A model generated the notes under the pieces. That model worked only from the letters and a program-made list of their open reading frames with translations, made no database searches and was not told the DNA's origin. The position numbers and the translations under genes were made by a program. Of a stretch of 33,394 bases of DNA, positions 15,561 through 23,140 are shown piece after piece; the stretch's first letter is position 1; each line of letters opens with the position of its first letter. The stretch spans positions 1-33,394 of the forward strand of contig MNWP01000017.1 in NCBI GenBank assembly GCA_001872575.1, read 5' to 3'. This stretch comes from Candidatus Peregrinibacteria bacterium CG1_02_54_53. Its GTDB lineage: Bacteria > Patescibacteriota > Gracilibacteria > Peribacterales > Peribacteraceae.

Positions 15561-17540
15561 TCACCTCTTTCCACGACGAAATAAATCTTCCAGAATTTCC
15601 TCTGCCGACCGACTATCTCTAAGCTCATTTTGAAAACGTACACTTGGACAAATGTTGCCACCAACACCAGGACGTGGGGCAAGGTCTCTCACATTCACCA
15701 ATGGTTCAAGAGTTTGAATCATCTCCGGAGACTCCCGACTTGTGATGACCAGCTCCGTCTCTGGCAGAAATATTCGCAGGAGTGCGTGGTAGTACACATA
15801 GGACCGGTCATCGAGAAAATTCGGCGTGGAAAAATTTGAATCTTCGACGCGTTGATGACGCGGTATGGAAAGACTCTTAGGATATCTGCCAAACATCTGC
15901 TTGATACGATCCGCATGCTGCACGAGAGCAGTGATCTCAAAATCATGCCCTGCAGTATTGAGGCCCATCAGCGCTCCGATGCCGATATCGGAAAAACCTG
16001 CCTGTAGTGCACGCTCCTGCGCAGTCAGCCTGCCATGGAATGCGCTCTTCGGACCGGTAACGTGATACTGCTCGTAGAGCGTAGGATCATACGTTTCCTG
16101 GAAGATTCGGTACTGCAGGCGCACTGTCGGATCTGCTGCCGCCACGATCTTTTCAAAATTCTCAGGGGTCTGCGGCGCGATGTTCAGCGTGACGCATTGC
16201 AGGGGAGATCTGTGCTTCTCGTTCACCGTACGCAGCACGTGAAGGGCATCGCAGCACTGTTGCGCTGCATGCGGGTTATCCCCTGCAAGAATGCAGAATT
16301 CCTCCGGCCGATGCCGCACCACCGCAGAAAAATCTTCCGCCATCTGCTCCGGAGTCAGCGCGGATCGCTGATGAACAGAAGACGCCCGATGACCGCAGTA
16401 CAGACAATCATTCACACACTCGTCTGAGATGTAACTGATACCATAGAGTTTCAGCTTGTCTCCGAACACGAGACAATTGATACGAGAAGCGCTCTCGACG
16501 ACTGTGTCAAAATAGTCTTCCCTCTGAGAAAGGAGCCTCTGAAGAATCTGCGTTCTTTCGCTGCTCGGAATGGCATTCTTCCTCAGTATATCCATAGAGG
16601 GAGTTTTGTTGATCCTCACTGTTTCCGTCGTCTTTTCCTCCTTTTTACCGAGGTCAGATTGCATCTCGATCCCCCGTACGAAGTCTCCGCCCTCATAGGG
16701 GCTGCACTCCCCTTCGCGTTGGAAGAACGCATCCGCCACTCCGAGAATGCCCATGAACGATGCATCCGTTCTCCGCAGCGGGATGAACCGATCACGCTCA
16801 AAGCGGCGCACGTCTCCGCCTTCACCGCAGGAATAGCGCTGCTGCCCGTTCAAATCAACGGTCAACACATCCAAAAGATCTTTTCTGAAGAGTTGCATCA
16901 GCAATGGGAAAAGCTCACCGAGGACCGGACCGAAATGTGGCACTTTGGCATGAAAGTCGAGGAGATCCTTTCCGATGTACGTATTCCTCCCCTGCTTGTC
17001 TTTCGGTGTTTTCTCGAACACGGAAATGTCGGCCATGTACTGCATCGCCTCACCCTTGACCAATACGGCAGCCAGATCCTGCCGTATATGACATGCCACG
17101 TAATGAAGTAGGTCAGCACCATGCAACAGAACATTGTTTGCTTTCCGGATACGTCCCGATGGATCGAATTCCATTGGTGGTTCCTCCGGCAGTGTGAATA
17201 CGCCGTAGCCTTGCGGATCCTCATAGATTGTTCCTCCAAGGCGAGGGAGGATGTTCCGAACGACAGAAACGGAATCTTTGCTCTGGTAATCCGATGCGAA
17301 AGAGGCGATGTGGTATGCGCCTCCATCTCCCGTGAGTTCAGCAAGTTTGGCATGTTTGAGCCGATCGGAAGCAGGGGTGAAAAGACGCGCAGATTCGCGC
17401 TTCGGTGGAATTTTCTCCTGGCCTGTCGCGACCAGCCGCATCATCTGAACCAAAGCATCGAGTCTCTTCCGTACATCATATTTGTTGCCTCTGGCATCAA
17501 GATAGAAGGATCGGGCCGGAGAGGGAAAATAATGTTCCAT
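15561..17540 (-). CDS. Radical SAM protein: unknown N-terminal region fused to a ThiH/HydG-type domain
   Basis: The protein has 659 residues. Residues about 315-659 form a radical SAM domain with the cluster motif Cys375-x3-Cys379-x2-Cys382 (CVNDCLYCGHR). Conserved ThiH/HydG segments follow: NIAPQTPENFEKI, FQETYDPTLYEQYH, GPKSAFHGRL, AGFSDIGIGALMGL, SIPRHQR and ITSRESPEM. Such enzymes cleave aromatic amino acids (tyrosine in ThiH/HydG, tryptophan in the relative NosL). HydG's C-terminal Cys cluster for its auxiliary iron-sulfur centre is missing, so hydrogenase maturation is unlikely. Residues 1-310 are not recognised; notable stretches are DYQSKDSVSVVRNILPRLGG and HGADLLHYVACHIRQDL. It starts 17 bases after the phzE-like gene, with TTTCCCTCTTTATTCCC before the ATG. 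Confidence 0.85.
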   Translation of the reverse strand: MEHYFPSPARSFYLDARGNKYDVRKRLDALVQMMRLVATGQEKIPPKRESARLFTPASDRLKHAKLAELTGDGGAYHIASFASDYQSKDSVSVVRNILPRLGGTIYEDPQGYGVFTLPEEPPMEFDPSGRIRKANNVLLHGADLLHYVACHIRQDLAAVLVKGEAMQYMADISVFEKTPKDKQGRNTYIGKDLLDFHAKVPHFGPVLGELFPLLMQLFRKDLLDVLTVDLNGQQRYSCGEGGDVRRFERDRFIPLRRTDASFMGILGVADAFFQREGECSPYEGGDFVRGIEMQSDLGKKEEKTTETVRINKTPSMDILRKNAIPSSERTQILQRLLSQREDYFDTVVESASRINCLVFGDKLKLYGISYISDECVNDCLYCGHRASSVHQRSALTPEQMAEDFSAVVRHRPEEFCILAGDNPHAAQQCCDALHVLRTVNEKHRSPLQCVTLNIAPQTPENFEKIVAAADPTVRLQYRIFQETYDPTLYEQYHVTGPKSAFHGRLTAQERALQAGFSDIGIGALMGLNTAGHDFEITALVQHADRIKQMFGRYPKSLSIPRHQRVEDSNFSTPNFLDDRSYVYYHALLRIFLPETELVITSRESPEMIQTLEPLVNVRDLAPRPGVGGNICPSVRFQNELRDSRSAEEILEDLFRRGKR

Positions 17541-17557
17541 GGGAATAAAGAGGGAAA

Positions 17558-19441
17558 TTATGAAAGCAGCCGCGTAAGCGTCTCTCCGAGAATCTGAAAC
17601 CCGTTCTTGGTCAGTACGGACTCCGGATGGAACTGGAAACTTGCGAACTGATCGCCTCGCAGTGCGTGAACACACTGAGACTCTCTATCGTATGCCACTT
17701 CGACTCCGGGAACCTCCTGATGACGCGCAGAAAACGTATTGTAGAAACCAACGAGCTGCTGCTCACCAAAAAGATCGATCTGTTTTCGGACTCCCTGTGT
17801 CGGTGTCTCCTGCCGCACAACCTCCATGCCCAACTCCCTGCTGAGAATCTGATGGCCAAGGCAGACGGCGAGGAATTTCTTTCCCGATGCCCGAAGCTCG
17901 CGCACAACGCGACTCAGCTTCTGCATCTTTGGATTCTGTTTATTATTTGGATCGCCGGGGCCGGGACCGACGACGACGAGATCTGCATCATCTGATGCAC
18001 AATCGTACGTATCAAGACTTACCACACGAACAATCGCACCCATGCTCGTCATCATGTGTTTGAGCGTATGACAGAAATCATCTTCATTATCGATAACAGT
18101 AATGGCCTTTCCCTGAACGGCTTCGAGTGTGTTATTCACTCCTTCCTGATCCTCAAGAAAGTAGCGCGAGAGATCGATGTTTCGCTCTCTGAGTACCTGA
18201 AGAACCTCTTCATCAGAAAGGAGATCTGTATCTAAAGGAACGGCCATTTCTTGTGTCGGATGCAGAATGCTCCCCATAAGGGCACTCAACTTCGCCTGTG
18301 TCTCTTTCACTTCGCTTTCCGGATCCGAATCCCGAACCAAGGTGGCACCTGCACGTACGGAAATCGTACCATCGGCATCAATCTCTGCCGTGCGGATCGG
18401 GATGGCGCTATCAAGGCTTTCTCTGACATCCGCGTCCCGACCCAATAAGGCGAGCGCAGAAGCATAATACCCACGAGAACCAAGTTCGTACTTTTTGAGA
18501 ATCCTGCACGCATTTTTCATGGGACTGCCCGTGACCGTCGGTGCGTACATGGATGTGCGCAGCAGATCAATGACTGGCAAATCACTGTGACCACGCAACA
18601 GATATTCGGTATGAATCAGTCGTGACATGTTCTTGAGGAGTGGACCGATGACCGTTCCGCCTCGCTCACACATCTGCGACATCATCTTGAGTTCTTCATC
18701 GAGCACCATGAAGAGTTCAAGGATCTCTTTGTCGTCACAGAGGAATGCGAGGAGCTCCTCTCTCGTAACATTCTGTCCCAGCTTCTTTCGTAAAGTACCA
18801 CTGATCGGGTTCATCATTACCTTTCCTTGCTGCACAGAAAGATGCCTCTCCGGTGACGCTCCGATGAGGTACTTCTGTCCATCGAAGAAAATGAATGTCA
18901 TGTAACTGCCATGCTCCGCTTGCAGAAGCGACCGATAGATACTCAGTGCCTTTGCTCGATTCATTTCGACGATCTGTCCCCTCCCCGTATTCGCGATGAC
19001 GAAGTTCGCCCCTTCCCCTTGACCGATTTCTTCATCGAGCACCTGCTGGATAACTTCTGCATACTCCTCGGGCGTCTTGTCGAACTGGATACCGTTTTTG
19101 AGCGTAATGTCTTCGGAAGGAACAGAAGCGAGTAACTCCTGCAAATTCACCCTCGTCTGTCGGGCAATATCAATGCAACGAATCGATTCATTTTCCGAGT
19201 GCGCCTCAAATCCACGCTCACGAACCTGAGAGAAAGGAATCGCGCAGACAGTTTCCACTGCGCCATCTAAACCCGGAGCTCCGACGTTGCGCTGCATATC
19301 CGCAAGAGAATGGCAAAGCCGCTGTGTCCCCGAAAGTACCTGTACCTCCTCTTCAGCGCCACGCCGGATCATGACAAAGGGATCGGTGCCGTGGAGTATG
19401 TCTTCGATTGGGGCCGATGATGAGTGAGAAGAAGATTTCAT
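17558..19441 (-). CDS. phzE: PhzE-like chorismate aminotransferase (ADIC synthase type), MST-GAT fusion
   Basis: The 627-residue protein joins a chorismate-using MST domain (about 70-390) to a glutamine amidotransferase domain (about 445-627). PhzE-like signatures are EIGQGEGANFVI, IGASPERHLSV, MNPISGT, LFMVLDEELKMM, HTEY, APTVTGSP, RGYY, TPTQGVRKQIDLFG, VGFYNTFSAR and FQFHPESVLT. Amidotransferase residues Cys527 (AVCLGHQ), His605 and Glu607 are present. Length and domain order match PhzE, which converts chorismate and glutamine to 2-amino-2-deoxyisochorismate; TrpE-G fusions that make anthranilate are the alternative. No other phz or trp biosynthetic gene is near. The start follows TTTCCCTTCTCATTTCATTCCC. 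Confidence 0.88.
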   Translation of the reverse strand: MKSSSHSSSAPIEDILHGTDPFVMIRRGAEEEVQVLSGTQRLCHSLADMQRNVGAPGLDGAVETVCAIPFSQVRERGFEAHSENESIRCIDIARQTRVNLQELLASVPSEDITLKNGIQFDKTPEEYAEVIQQVLDEEIGQGEGANFVIANTGRGQIVEMNRAKALSIYRSLLQAEHGSYMTFIFFDGQKYLIGASPERHLSVQQGKVMMNPISGTLRKKLGQNVTREELLAFLCDDKEILELFMVLDEELKMMSQMCERGGTVIGPLLKNMSRLIHTEYLLRGHSDLPVIDLLRTSMYAPTVTGSPMKNACRILKKYELGSRGYYASALALLGRDADVRESLDSAIPIRTAEIDADGTISVRAGATLVRDSDPESEVKETQAKLSALMGSILHPTQEMAVPLDTDLLSDEEVLQVLRERNIDLSRYFLEDQEGVNNTLEAVQGKAITVIDNEDDFCHTLKHMMTSMGAIVRVVSLDTYDCASDDADLVVVGPGPGDPNNKQNPKMQKLSRVVRELRASGKKFLAVCLGHQILSRELGMEVVRQETPTQGVRKQIDLFGEQQLVGFYNTFSARHQEVPGVEVAYDRESQCVHALRGDQFASFQFHPESVLTKNGFQILGETLTRLLS

Positions 19442-19498
19442 GGGAATGAAATGAGAAGGGAAATACAAAATCGCTCCAACCGTGTGAGACGCGCACCG

Positions 19499-19513
19499 GA
19501 CTGAACATCAGTC
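19499..19513. promoter_or_regulatory. Short palindrome upstream of the phzE-like gene
   Basis: GACTGA-ACA-TCAGTC is a perfect 6-bp inverted repeat in the 85-base gap between the unknown protein gene and the phzE-like gene. It could be an operator for the nearby TrpR-type protein or an RNA hairpin. No function is demonstrated. Confidence 0.3.
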
Positions 19514-19526
19514 ATTCAGAAGCGCT

Positions 19527-20066
19527 TCACACTTGCACTTGAACAGGCCAGGTATCGATTTCGGAAATTTCAGGAACAGCCGTTGCCGGAATTCCCGACA
19601 CTGCAGAATCGGATCTCATCGCCGAAATTTCTACCCGCTGACCGCATAGCTTAAGAGGAGTACCCGGCTCCCGCATGCCATCCGTTCCCGTCAGCGCTCC
19701 GACCGGGAAAAAATATCCGTTGTTGTGCGGATTCCGTTTCAGCGGCTTGTCGGCAGTGTCGGCATTACACGGGTTATCCTCGTCAACGAGGAATGGCAAT
19801 CGGCAATTTCCCGTAAACTGTGCATCACAATCACAGAAAACAATCGTCTCATCCGGATTGAGTGATCCCACCCGAGCTACAGACTCCTGCACGCTCCTGC
19901 AAATTCTCTGCAATGCAGCTTCATCAATACGAAGATCTGCACAGAGAGCCTGTACTTCTGCCGTCACGTTCTGCACATTCGTTGTCATCTCACGAACGTC
20001 TCTTCCGGATCGGATCCGTACTGCGAGGAGCTGCTGCGCCGAAGGAGTGGAGGGGGATGTTTCCAT
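19527..20066 (-). CDS. Unknown protein in the phzE-like operon (179 residues)
   Basis: I do not recognise a family. Residues 1-70 look alpha-helical and contain spaced hydrophobic residues. Residues about 75-145 contain a Cys cluster (FCDCDAQFTGNC, then DEDNPC, and a later LKLC) and a Gly/Asn/Pro-rich stretch (RNPHNNGYFFPVGALTG). The end is hydrophobic and polar without a membrane segment. It has no signal peptide. It begins the likely transcription unit with the phzE-like and radical SAM genes, having its own promoter at 20078-20106. The Cys residues could bind metal, and its place suggests a role in the same pathway. Confidence 0.65.
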   Translation of the reverse strand: METSPSTPSAQQLLAVRIRSGRDVREMTTNVQNVTAEVQALCADLRIDEAALQRICRSVQESVARVGSLNPDETIVFCDCDAQFTGNCRLPFLVDEDNPCNADTADKPLKRNPHNNGYFFPVGALTGTDGMREPGTPLKLCGQRVEISAMRSDSAVSGIPATAVPEISEIDTWPVQVQV

Positions 20067-20077
20067 GTACCGCTACA

Positions 20078-20106
20078 ACAGTACATTCACTTTCCTCCAA
20101 AATCAA
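20078..20106 (-). promoter_or_regulatory. Promoter of the phzE-like/radical SAM operon
   Basis: On the minus strand TTGATT (20101-20106) and TACTGT (20078-20083) are 17 bases apart. The ATG of the first gene is 11 bases downstream, again giving an almost leaderless message. Confidence 0.5.
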
Positions 20107-20130
20107 GAGAAACACTTCTGTATTTCCTAT

Positions 20131-20418
20131 TTACCTCGTCTTCTTCAGTTTCTTCAGGAAATAGGCAAATCCCCCGCCCCCATACTGCAGCATCCGCGAC
20201 CCGCGCGTGATCTTGCTGATCGAAATATTCAGTTTTCTTGCAATATCCCGTTGAGGCGTGCCCTTATTAAGCTCCTGAATGAGCTGCCAGCGCTCCGCGA
20301 CGGACGCCAGTTCCTGCGGCGTGAGAATATCGCAAAGGAGCTTCTCGGCCTCCTTCTTGTTTTGCACGGAACAGAAGAGCTCGTAGAGATCCCGTAAATG
20401 CTTTGGCGGCACGCTCAT
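20131..20418 (-). CDS. TrpR/YerC-family transcriptional regulator
   Basis: This 95-residue all-helical DNA-binding protein has the TrpR-superfamily helix-turn-helix: LTPQELASVAERWQLIQEL, then GTPQRDIARKLNISISKITR and GSRML. This matches the YerC/YecD group of TrpR-like proteins (family TIGR02531). The E. coli relative represses tryptophan genes with tryptophan as corepressor; ligands of the YerC group are unclear. A -10-like TATACT (20427-20432) lies 8 bases before the ATG. It sits directly upstream of the phzE-like operon on the same strand, so regulation of that operon is an attractive inference. Confidence 0.9.
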   Translation of the reverse strand: MSVPPKHLRDLYELFCSVQNKKEAEKLLCDILTPQELASVAERWQLIQELNKGTPQRDIARKLNISISKITRGSRMLQYGGGGFAYFLKKLKKTR

Positions 20419-20456
20419 CAAAAGGAAGTATATCTCAATTCAATAACCGCGGCGAA

Positions 20457-20655
20457 GCGGTGGGTGGCTCTGACGGGCCCCACCGCTGGAGCCGCACCAC
20501 TTAAGGGAAAAGAGAGCCCATGACCCATTCGACAAGCTCAGGGTCACCCCAAATCACCAAAGAAACATAATCAACCTGTCACCCCGAGCGTAGTCGAGGG
20601 GTGAGAGAAAACCGCCCTGTCGGCCGTAGCCCCGAAGGGCGAAGGCTGGAGGTTT
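20457..20655. repeat. Composite intergenic repeat between rpsO and the TrpR-like gene
   Basis: Elements in order: hairpin GCGGTGGG/CCCACCGC (20457-20486); module TGGAGCCGCACCACTTAAGG continuing GAAAAGAG; palindrome TGACCC-ATTCGACAAGCTCA-GGGTCA (20521-20546); a TCACCCC...GGGGTGA hairpin; and copy 2 of the 48-bp repeat (20608-20655), identical to 2639-2686. The order matches 2410-2686. It lies just after rpsO and may also act as its 3' structure. Confidence 0.8.
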
Positions 20656-20667
20656 GTCTCTCATGAA

Positions 20668-20934
20668 TTACTTCTTCAAATCGTGCGCCTCGAGTACCGA
20701 CTGATACGCTTCGGGCTTGTTCATCTTCAGGTAGTTGAGGAGCTTGCGGCGCTGCGCCACTTTGCCCAAAAGTCCCCGGCGAGCCGAGAAATCTTTCTTG
20801 TGATCTGCAAGGTGCTTACTGAGAAGATTGATCTCTTTCGTGAGAATGGCGACCTGCACGGGAGCGGAACCTGTGTCGCTCTTGTGAGTTTGGTGCTTGG
20901 TGATAAGACGTTTCTTCGAGGCGCGCTTGAGCAT
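20668..20934 (-). CDS. rpsO: 30S ribosomal protein S15
   Basis: This 88-residue primary 16S rRNA-binding protein contains the typical stretches HKSDTGSAPVQVAILTKEI, LSKHLADHKKDFSARRGL and AQRRKLLNYL. The ATG at 20934 (MLKRASKKRL) gives the normal family length. Upstream in-frame codons would add residues encoded by the leader hairpin and are rejected. The start follows CGTTCCCTTCCACTTCTCCT, pyrimidine-rich without a Shine-Dalgarno site. Confidence 0.96.
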   Translation of the reverse strand: MLKRASKKRLITKHQTHKSDTGSAPVQVAILTKEINLLSKHLADHKKDFSARRGLLGKVAQRRKLLNYLKMNKPEAYQSVLEAHDLKK

Positions 20935-20939
20935 AGGAG

Positions 20940-21050
20940 AAGTGGAAGGGAACGTGTCATGTCGCTCGCGAGCGACATGACGTGCGAAAAGAAGTTGCGA
21001 GCCGCGCCTCCCGAGCGATCGAACGCTCAAACGGAGAAGCGTGGACAGGT
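20940..21050 (-). promoter_or_regulatory. Structured rpsO leader with a perfect 26-bp palindrome
   Basis: The leader contains GAGCG-TTCGAT-CGCTC (21013-21028) and a perfect palindrome at 20956-20981 (arms GTCATGTCGCTCG / CGAGCGACATGAC). S15 represses its own translation in several bacteria through unrelated leader structures, so autoregulation is plausible here but unproven. The palindrome could equally be a DNA operator. Confidence 0.5.
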
Positions 21051-21054
21051 GTCA

Positions 21055-21082
21055 ATTCTAAGCGGAATTTTGAGGAAAGCAA
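21055..21082 (-). promoter_or_regulatory. Promoter of rpsO
   Basis: On the minus strand TTGCTT (21077-21082) and TAGAAT (21055-21060) are 16 bases apart. Confidence 0.5.
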
Positions 21083-21110
21083 GCAATTAGGCGTGGAAGG
21101 GCCACCTACG

Positions 21111-21283
21111 GTGCCCTGAGCGGTAGTCGAATGGGCACGGACCCACCCTTCCCTTAAGCGGTTGTGCTCCACCCCGCAGCAAGTGCGGGGTTCGCGCATT
21201 TGTTTTTCCTGCAGGTAAGTTTTCTATTGAATGGAGTTCAAAAGAGAGTGGACAGATGTTCACCCTTCGACTACGCTCAGGGC
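21111..21283. repeat. Palindromic repeats upstream of the rmuC-like gene
   Basis: This gap contains GTGCCCTGAGCGGTAGTCGA continuing ATGGGCAC (21111-21138). It also contains an inverted copy of the 10900-10950 element with hairpin CCCCGCA-GCAAG-TGCGGGG (21151-21197), and CCCTTCGACTACGCTCAGGG (21264-21283). Two of them share the TTCGAC...CTCAGGG palindrome also found at 2491, 20521 and 22497. Confidence 0.7.
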
Positions 21284-21306
21284 AAGCCCCTTGCTAGGAT
21301 GCTCAT

Positions 21307-22425
21307 ATGACTCTCACCAATATTCTGCTGGCTGTATCGCTGGTCGGCATTGCCATCGTTCTCGTAAAGTCCTTTCGTACACGTGGTGAAGGAGACCCCC
21401 TTCTTCAAGCCGAGCTCGATCGCCGCAAAGAGGAAATCGGCGAACTGAAAAATAAGATTGATGAGATCAAGTCTGAAAACAATGAGTTGAGGGGTAAAGG
21501 CAAGCAGCTTTCTGCTGACTACATGAAGATGCAAGCAAGGAACGAGGAACTATCCACGCAGGTCGCGGAATATAAAACGGCACAGAAGCAGCGTGAGAAA
21601 GATCAGCAACAGGCACTCAGCCAGCTCGACAGTGTAAAGAAATCACTGGAGGATGAGAAGATGCGCGTACGACGTGAAGATGAAGAACGCATGCGAAGAG
21701 AGGAAGAGGAACGCGATCGCATGTGGGCCGAACATGAAATCAGTGTCGTCTCTCTGCTCACTGACCTCTGTAAAAAGCCGCAGCATGCCTTCAGCTCGTA
21801 CGACAATACGAATTTGCCCGAAGGATTCCACGGTAATCTGAAGCCGGATTTCCTCATCGAATTCTTGGAGCATTACGTCATCTTCGATGCAAAGATTTCG
21901 AAGGCGGCCAACCTGCAGGTGTACATCGATGATCAAGTGAAGAAAACAGCGTCGAAAGTGAAGGGAAAGGAGGGCATCTACCCTCGCATCTTCCTCGTGG
22001 TTCCCACAAGCGCCATCAGCGAGCTCAAAAAAACCTACTATTACGAGGACGGCTTCCATTTCTACGTCGTATCACCCGAGGCACTGGCCCCCATTCTCGC
22101 AAGCCTGAAGCATATTGAAAGCTATGAAACGATTGAGGGATGGGATCCACAGGAACGCGAGGCGATCGTCGATCTCATTACGCAATTCGACTACCACATC
22201 AGTCTTCGCAACTTCGCCGAATATCAACTCATGCAGCATGGAATCGACACGCTTGAGAAGACGCAGGCCGCCGATACGGAATTGGCAAAAGAAGTGGCGA
22301 TCCGCAAGGCGAAGATGCGCACACTTAACTTTAAGACAGCCGATCAGAAAGCCTTTGTCTCGAATCCTGAACTCTTGCGGCAAAAGCTGCTGGAGCTGAC
22401 GGAACCGCAGTCGAAGATGAAGTAA
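21307..22425 (+). CDS. RmuC-like membrane-anchored PD-(D/E)XK nuclease-family protein
   Basis: This 372-residue protein has an N-terminal membrane helix (5-21) and a long charged coiled coil (about 30-145). Its globular domain carries a PD-(D/E)XK-like pattern: Asp181 in NLKPDFLIEF and Asp194-Ala-Lys196 in YVIFDAKISK. This layout is that of RmuC, a protein limiting recombination at inverted repeats. Similarity beyond the layout and motif is uncertain. A TGC-TAGGAT extended -10 (21295-21300) ends 6 bases before the ATG. A terminator follows at 22571. Confidence 0.75.
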   Translation: MTLTNILLAVSLVGIAIVLVKSFRTRGEGDPLLQAELDRRKEEIGELKNKIDEIKSENNELRGKGKQLSADYMKMQARNEELSTQVAEYKTAQKQREKDQQQALSQLDSVKKSLEDEKMRVRREDEERMRREEEERDRMWAEHEISVVSLLTDLCKKPQHAFSSYDNTNLPEGFHGNLKPDFLIEFLEHYVIFDAKISKAANLQVYIDDQVKKTASKVKGKEGIYPRIFLVVPTSAISELKKTYYYEDGFHFYVVSPEALAPILASLKHIESYETIEGWDPQEREAIVDLITQFDYHISLRNFAEYQLMQHGIDTLEKTQAADTELAKEVAIRKAKMRTLNFKTADQKAFVSNPELLRQKLLELTEPQSKMK

Positions 22426-22496
22426 TTGACTCGGGAAAAGAACCCTTTACCATAGTCCCAGATGCAACAGTTCTGCGTCGTCGTTAGCCTCCCCTG

Positions 22497-22515
22497 CCCT
22501 GAGCTCGTCGAAGGG
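22497..22515. repeat. Palindromic repeat CCCTGAGCTCGTCGAAGGG
   Basis: This copy of the TTCGAC/CTCAGGG family, in the opposite orientation to the copies at 20521 and 21264, lies between the rmuC-like gene and its terminator. Confidence 0.65.
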
Positions 22516-22570
22516 GTCGTCGTCGCCACTGAAAGGTGAGCGCGAGTGAGCTGACGTAATGTCTCCCCCA

Positions 22571-22592
22571 CCTCGCGCAAGCGGGGTTTTTT
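22571..22592 (+). terminator. Intrinsic terminator after the rmuC-like gene
   Basis: CCTCGC-GCAA-GCGGGG is a 6-bp stem with a tetraloop, followed by six T. It is only 22 bases upstream of the next start codon, so it could also act as an attenuator of that gene. Confidence 0.8.
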
Positions 22593-22613
22593 GTATCTCT
22601 TCCCTTTTCTCTC

Positions 22614-22820
22614 ATGGAATCAAAGATGAACAGACCACCCGATGAAGCGGATGGGTTCCGCACCACGTACGCGCCTATCAACGGATCCGGCAAAACCCGT
22701 ATCACCGTGATGGAACTGAGCACCGGCAGGCAAGCCTCCGAAGAAGCACGACCAAGCGCAATTAGCGGAGGCCTGCAGAGCATCCGCACACTGCTCATTC
22801 GTCAGCTCCAGCGCGGTTGA
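22614..22820 (+). CDS. Small unrecognised protein (68 residues)
   Basis: The ATG follows TCTCTTCCCTTTTCTCTC, the pyrimidine tract seen before other genes. The protein contains GFRTTYAPINGSGKTRITVM and ends in a basic helix (SIRTLLIRQLQRG). No Cys and no membrane segment. It resembles the next small protein in its 'P-(I/V)-N-G ... T-x-I-x-V' core, so the two may be diverged tandem paralogues. A second in-frame ATG at 22626 is possible. Confidence 0.5.
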   Translation: MESKMNRPPDEADGFRTTYAPINGSGKTRITVMELSTGRQASEEARPSAISGGLQSIRTLLIRQLQRG

Positions 22821-22870
22821 CAGAGCTGAGGAGAGATGTACCCTATTCTTCCTCTCTTCCCTTCTCATTA

Positions 22871-23140
22871 ATGGCAAAAGCGGAAATATCCTGTTTCACA
22901 CCAATGCGGGAACCTGATGGCCGGCTGGAAGGCATCCGTTGGTGGCTCCCGGTCAATGGCGAAACGACAATCTGCGTTGAAGACCAACAGACGGGCATCA
23001 TCGTCAAAGGTATCGCCGATAAAGGTGAGACCACTGAACAGACATGTAAGCGTCTTGCAAACGAGACTGAGCAAATTGCACTCAAACATCGCCGAAATAT
23101 TTCTACGAATCAGAAACCGTCTGATACGATGCCGCAGTGA
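22871..23140 (+). CDS. Small unrecognised protein (89 residues)
   Basis: The frame starts MAKAEISCFTPMREPDGRLE and contains GIRWWLPVNGETTICVEDQQ, probably a small beta-rich fold, then a helix (ETTEQTCKRLANETEQIALK). An in-frame TTG at 22817 is rejected because the ATG at 22871 follows TTCCTCTCTTCCCTTCTC. The last codons overlap the extended -10 TGATACGAT and the GTG start of the helicase gene. Confidence 0.6.
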   Translation: MAKAEISCFTPMREPDGRLEGIRWWLPVNGETTICVEDQQTGIIVKGIADKGETTEQTCKRLANETEQIALKHRRNISTNQKPSDTMPQ

